Source of the DNA: Balneolaceae bacterium
GTDB lineage: Bacteria > Bacteroidota > Rhodothermia > Balneolales > Balneolaceae
DNA length: 6,601 bases
Reading direction: 5' to 3'
NCBI GenBank assembly: GCA_007129085.1
Contig: SKWF01000232.1
Location: 1 to 6,601 of the forward strand
In this document: one piece after another, positions 5,952 to 6,601 of the stretch
How the letters are laid out: each line of letters starts with the position of its first letter
Position numbering within the stretch: the first letter of the stretch is position 1
The notes under the pieces: generated by a model
What the model was told of the DNA's origin: nothing
What the model saw: only the letters and a program-made list of their open reading frames with translations
Database searches by the model: none
Position numbers and translations under genes: made by a program

Positions 5952-6601
5952 CTACCCAAGCCATCCTTCACGATCCAGGCTTCTGTACTGTATCGCTTCT
6001 GCAATGTGATTTGAGTTGATGTTTTCGGAATAATCCAGATCGGCAATGGTCCGGGATACTTTCAGAATTCTGTCGTACGCCCGGGCCGACAGCCCCAACG
6101 AATTCATCGCTTTCTTCAACATCTGCTCGCTGGCATCATCCAGCCTGCAAATTTTCCGGGCCAATTTGGTATTCATTTGGGCGTTGGAATAAACGGAATC
6201 AATTCCCATAAAGCGCTGACTCTGTATCTCCCGCGCGGCAATAACCCGTTCTCTGATTTTCGCTGAACTTTCCCCTTTCGATTTTGACGAGAGCTCTTCG
6301 TACCCAACTTTTTCTACATCTACATGCAGATCAATTCTGTCGAGCATCGGGCCGCTGATTTTACCGAGATATCGCTGCATCTGCACATTGGTTGCTCCTT
6401 CCGGATCAGCCGGATCGAACCAATCTCCCGTGGGTGATGGGTTCATCGATGCCACCAACATAATACGGCTCGGGTAACTTACGCTCATTCGAGCCCGCGA
6501 AATACTTACAAATCCATCCTCGAGCGGTTGGCGCATCACCTCCAGCGCGCTTCGCTTAAACTCCGGCAGCTCATCCAGAAACAGCACGCCATTATGCGCC
6601 A
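5952..6601 (-). CDS. comM: YifB/ComM family Mg-chelatase-like AAA+ ATPase, C-terminal part (runs off the right edge)
   Basis: ComM (YifB) is a hexameric AAA+ motor that drives branch migration of recombination intermediates and promotes integration of taken-up DNA during natural transformation. About 215 C-terminal residues are visible, entering the window as AHNG just before the Walker B motif VLFLDELPEF. The fragment then shows the sensor-1 stretch ASMN and the signature SGPMLDRIDLHVDV, which supplies the conserved arginine. The Mg_chelatase C-terminal domain follows, with LGLSARAYDRILKVSRTIADL, and the protein ends with the usual helix (HIAEAIQYRSLDR). The stop is TAG at 5954-5952. The N-terminal Lon-protease-like domain and Walker A lie outside the window. 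The cysteine-rich insert after ASMN that many homologues carry (NPCPCG...C-x-C) reads NPSPTGDWFDPADPEG here, without cysteines. The gene converges on the SDR operon. The family assignment is secure; a role in transformation in this organism is inferred. Confidence 0.96.
   Translation of the reverse strand, partial: AHNGVLFLDELPEFKRSALEVMRQPLEDGFVSISRARMSVSYPSRIMLVASMNPSPTGDWFDPADPEGATNVQMQRYLGKISGPMLDRIDLHVDVEKVGYEELSSKSKGESSAKIRERVIAAREIQSQRFMGIDSVYSNAQMNTKLARKICRLDDASEQMLKKAMNSLGLSARAYDRILKVSRTIADLDYSENINSNHIAEAIQYRSLDREGWLG

Noticed and set aside
1..6601. Clustering of mutS, the alkyl-purine glycosylase and comM as a DNA-repair island
   Set aside because: The three genes are in separate units with different orientations and unrelated genes between them, so the clustering is not evidence for a joint system.

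Overview
The window reads as an ordinary chromosomal stretch from a free-living member of the Bacteroidota/Balneolota side of the FCB superphylum. This is an inference from protein flavour (MutS, a YifB/ComM without the usual cysteines, DUF6580, a signal-less BtuF-like protein), from the absence of Shine-Dalgarno sequences before every visible start, and from one promoter matching the Bacteroidota TTG/TAnnTTTG type. No mobile elements, CRISPR arrays, tRNA or rRNA genes were seen.

Layout. At the left edge the N-terminal third of mutS runs leftward out of the window (1-716, minus). After a 189-bp divergent intergenic region, a plus-strand pair follows: a YihY/BrkB-type membrane protein and an AAG/MPG-family DNA-3-methyladenine glycosylase, joined by a TGATG stop/start overlap. 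Next is a single secreted YceI-family protein closed by a strong intrinsic terminator. A 314-bp intergenic region then holds an unusually large set of nested inverted repeats (3278-3449). It is followed by a compact plus-strand run of three genes: a DUF6580 membrane protein (putative transporter), a BtuF-like cobalamin-binding protein without a signal peptide, and an SDR oxidoreductase. The right edge carries the C-terminal part of a convergent yifB/comM gene (minus).

How the genes fit together. MutS, the alkyl-purine glycosylase and ComM are all DNA repair or recombination proteins, but they lie in three separate transcription units and their proximity is probably incidental. The DUF6580-BtuF-like pair suggests uptake or handling of vitamin B12 or another corrinoid, with the SDR carried along downstream. 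The most interesting item is the structured intergenic element ahead of this putative B12 operon. It can fold as a closed multi-branch RNA, it has an alternative long-range pairing next to a T7 tract, and it does not match the cobalamin or TPP riboswitch consensus by eye. I found no clearly new multi-gene system; the rest of the window is conventional housekeeping content.
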